Shown in pieces: positions 5,670-7,104 of a DNA stretch of 7,104 bases. Source of the DNA: Flavobacteriaceae bacterium (GTDB lineage Bacteria > Bacteroidota > Bacteroidia > Flavobacteriales > Flavobacteriaceae); the NCBI GenBank assembly GCA_016763595.1, contig JAESTN010000311.1, positions 1 through 7,104 of the forward strand, in the 5' to 3' direction. The first letter of the stretch is position 1, and the number at the start of each line of letters is the position of its first letter. A program made the position numbers and the translations under genes. The notes beneath the pieces were generated by a model. It did no database searches. It saw only the letters and a program-made list of their open reading frames with translations, and was not told where the DNA came from.

Positions 5670-6922
5670 TGAGGATTTTTAAATTTGGAGGTGCTTCTGT
5701 GAAAGATGCAAATGGAGTTAGAAACCTACTAAAGGTTTTAGACTACGAAGGAATAACCGATACATTACTGGTTGTTTCTGCAATGGGAAAAATGACGAAT
5801 GCTTTTGAAGAAGTTGTGCACTCTTATTTGTATAAAAAAGCGAATTTAACTTCTTCTTTGAAGAGTGTAAAAGAGTATCATGTTAACATTGTAAAAGAGT
5901 TGTTTGAAAAAGAGAACCCTATTTTTGATGAAATACAAAAATTGCTTGAAAGCTTGCAGGACTTTTTAGTTCAAAACACTTCTAAAGATTACAATTATAT
6001 ATATGATCAGGTGGTTAGTTATGGAGAGTTATTGTCAACTAAAGTTATCAGTGCATTTTTAGAAAAAGAAAAGATTGCTAATCAATGGTTAGATATTAGA
6101 ACCATACTAAAAACAGATTCAAATTATAGAAATGCGACGGTAGATTGGGAAGAGACAATCTCAAATTCAGAAAAACTAGACAGAGATACGTTGTATATAA
6201 CTCAGGGTTTTATTAGTAGAGATCAAAAGGGCGATACCACTACATTAGGAAGAGAAGGGTCTGATTATACAGCTGGTATTCTAGCCTACTGTTTAGATGC
6301 AGAAAGTGTGACCATTTGGAAAGATGTAGCAGGTGTTTTAAATGCTGATCCTAGGGTTTTTGAGGAGACCGTTCTGCTTGAGAACATTTCATATCAAGAA
6401 GCCATAGAAATGGCTTTTTATGGAGCTTCTGTAATACATCCTAAAACAATAAAACCGCTAGAAAATAAAAGAATTCCATTATATGTACGTTCTTTTGAAG
6501 ATTTAGAAAACACGGGAACAAAGGTTAGTAAAGGAATTGATTTACATCCAAAAACCAATTGTTTTATTGTAAAGAAAAACCAAATTTTAGTATCTATTTC
6601 TACCAACGATTTTTCTTTTATGGTGGAGGAGAATATTAGTGATATTTTTAAATTGTTACATGATTTTAAGTTGAAGGTTAATTTGATTCAGAACTCTGCA
6701 ATAAGCTTTTCTGTGTGTTTAGAAGATGGCTATCAAAATTTTTCTAAATTTTATAAAAAGCTCCACCCAAATTTTAAAGTAAAGTACAATACCAATATTA
6801 CTTTGTTTACAGTGAGGCATTTTGATGCGGATTCTATTCAAAACATTCAAAGAAAAGGAGATGTATTACTGCAACAAACAAGCAGAGAGACCGTGCAATT
6901 GGCCATTGCAGAAAAAAAATAA
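5669..6922 (+). CDS. lysC: Aspartate kinase, monofunctional
   Basis: This 417-residue enzyme phosphorylates aspartate with ATP, the first step towards lysine, threonine, methionine and diaminopimelate. The amino-acid-kinase domain fills about residues 1-290: KFGGASV (5-11) at the start, SYGELLST (117-124), WLDIR (140-144) and TTTLGREGSDYTAG (190-203), which forms the aspartate and ATP site. Then come WKDVAGVLNADPRV (217-230) and YGASVIHPKTI (251-261). There is no homoserine dehydrogenase domain. The last 120 residues are the regulatory part: a first ACT-like segment (about 307-352, ending near NLIQNSAISFSVCL) is clear, while the second is divergent and lacks the common VG-x-GM-type motif, so feedback control cannot be predicted. 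ATG 5669 is fixed by KFGG starting at residue 5 and overlaps the GNAT stop by one base (TAATG). No terminator is visible after the gene. Confidence 0.96.
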   Translation: MRIFKFGGASVKDANGVRNLLKVLDYEGITDTLLVVSAMGKMTNAFEEVVHSYLYKKANLTSSLKSVKEYHVNIVKELFEKENPIFDEIQKLLESLQDFLVQNTSKDYNYIYDQVVSYGELLSTKVISAFLEKEKIANQWLDIRTILKTDSNYRNATVDWEETISNSEKLDRDTLYITQGFISRDQKGDTTTLGREGSDYTAGILAYCLDAESVTIWKDVAGVLNADPRVFEETVLLENISYQEAIEMAFYGASVIHPKTIKPLENKRIPLYVRSFEDLENTGTKVSKGIDLHPKTNCFIVKKNQILVSISTNDFSFMVEENISDIFKLLHDFKLKVNLIQNSAISFSVCLEDGYQNFSKFYKKLHPNFKVKYNTNITLFTVRHFDADSIQNIQRKGDVLLQQTSRETVQLAIAEKK

Positions 6923-6946
6923 TTATGCTAACCAGTAATTTTACAT

Positions 6947-6954
6947 TAAGTTTG
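6947..6954 (+). promoter_or_regulatory. Putative -7 box TAAGTTTG before the acyltransferase gene
   Basis: TAAGTTTG matches TAnnTTTG exactly and is 22 bases before the ATG at 6977, the same distance as the box before the TetR gene. No TTG is present at the expected upstream distance, so support is one element plus position. It lies in a 54-bp gap after lysC that shows no terminator, so read-through from lysC is also possible. Confidence 0.45.
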
Positions 6955-6976
6955 TAGTTATGTCAATTTTCAATAT

Positions 6977-7104
6977 ATGAGTTTAGTTACATCTAAAGAG
7001 ATTGCTAATGTTCTGGGAGTGTCTAAATATGGGTTTTTAGGAACCTTTATAGGATGGTTGTTAATGCGGGTTTTACGTATTTCTAAAATTAATAAAATCT
7101 ACAA
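6977..7104 (+). CDS. Probable lysophospholipid/ornithine-lipid type acyltransferase, N-terminal fragment
   Basis: An open frame from ATG 6977 runs off the right edge with 42 complete codons and no stop. It begins MSLVTSKEIANVLGVSKYGF and continues with a hydrophobic stretch LGTFIGWLLMRVLRI, then SKINKIY. This opening (V-T-x-KE, KYG-x-x-GTF-x-GWLLM, L-x-K-x-N-KIY) agrees with my recollection of the N-terminus of Bacteroidota acyltransferases in the lysophospholipid acyltransferase (PlsC-like)/hemolysin-type family, related to the bifunctional ornithine-lipid enzyme OlsF. The catalytic HX4D motif would lie beyond the window, so the assignment rests on the N-terminus only. The hydrophobic segment suggests membrane association. 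It follows lysC by 54 bp with a possible promoter of its own. Confidence 0.6.
   Translation, partial: MSLVTSKEIANVLGVSKYGFLGTFIGWLLMRVLRISKINKIY

Noticed and set aside
6418..6606. Short - strand frame inside lysC
   Set aside because: Antisense to conserved aspartate kinase motifs and without a domain or start signal.

Overview
The window looks like a chromosomal segment from a marine-type member of the Bacteroidota, most likely a Flavobacteriaceae. The reasons are the AT-rich sequence, the C-terminal tail of a protein carrying a type IX secretion (T9SS) type A sorting domain, a lipoprotein with an acidic stretch after its lipidated Cys, the near absence of Shine-Dalgarno sequences, and several matches to the Bacteroidota -7 promoter element TAnnTTTG. 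No tRNA, rRNA, CRISPR array, transposase or phage gene was found. The genes are mostly core metabolism and stress defence.

Layout, left to right. (1) 2-223: 3' end of a T9SS-secreted protein, + strand. (2) 279-1406: a two-gene unit on the + strand, a TetR-family repressor followed by a hotdog-fold acyl-CoA thioesterase. Each gene is preceded by a copy of the same palindrome, TATACC-N4-GGTATA. The copies match at 15 of 16 positions when one is inverted, so the repressor probably controls both itself and the thioesterase. (3) 1406-1435: a 15-bp-arm palindrome that serves as a shared terminator for the convergent thioesterase and sod genes. (4) 1456-2064: Fe/Mn superoxide dismutase with Mn-type residues, - strand, with its own promoter. 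(5) 2219-4072: a 617-residue predicted surface lipoprotein made of about 21 receptor-L-domain/LRR-like coils, - strand. (6) 4106-5128: class I fructose-1,6-bisphosphatase, - strand, 33 bp upstream of the lipoprotein gene and probably co-transcribed with it. (7) 5129-5189: short divergent promoter region. (8) 5190-6922: a GNAT acetyltransferase resembling diamine/thialysine acetyltransferases, overlapping by one base (TAATG) with a monofunctional aspartate kinase, + strand. (9) 6977-7104: the first 42 codons of a probable lysophospholipid/ornithine-lipid type acyltransferase, cut by the window edge.

The genes do not form one pathway. The functional units are the TetR-thioesterase module (lipid or acyl-CoA related, self-regulated), the fbp-lipoprotein transcription unit (gluconeogenesis plus an unrelated surface protein), and the GNAT-lysC pair (entry to the aspartate-family amino acid pathway). 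No clearly new biological system is visible. The most informative observations are the matched TetR operators, the large solenoid lipoprotein that lacks a T9SS domain, and the translationally coupled GNAT-aspartate kinase pair.
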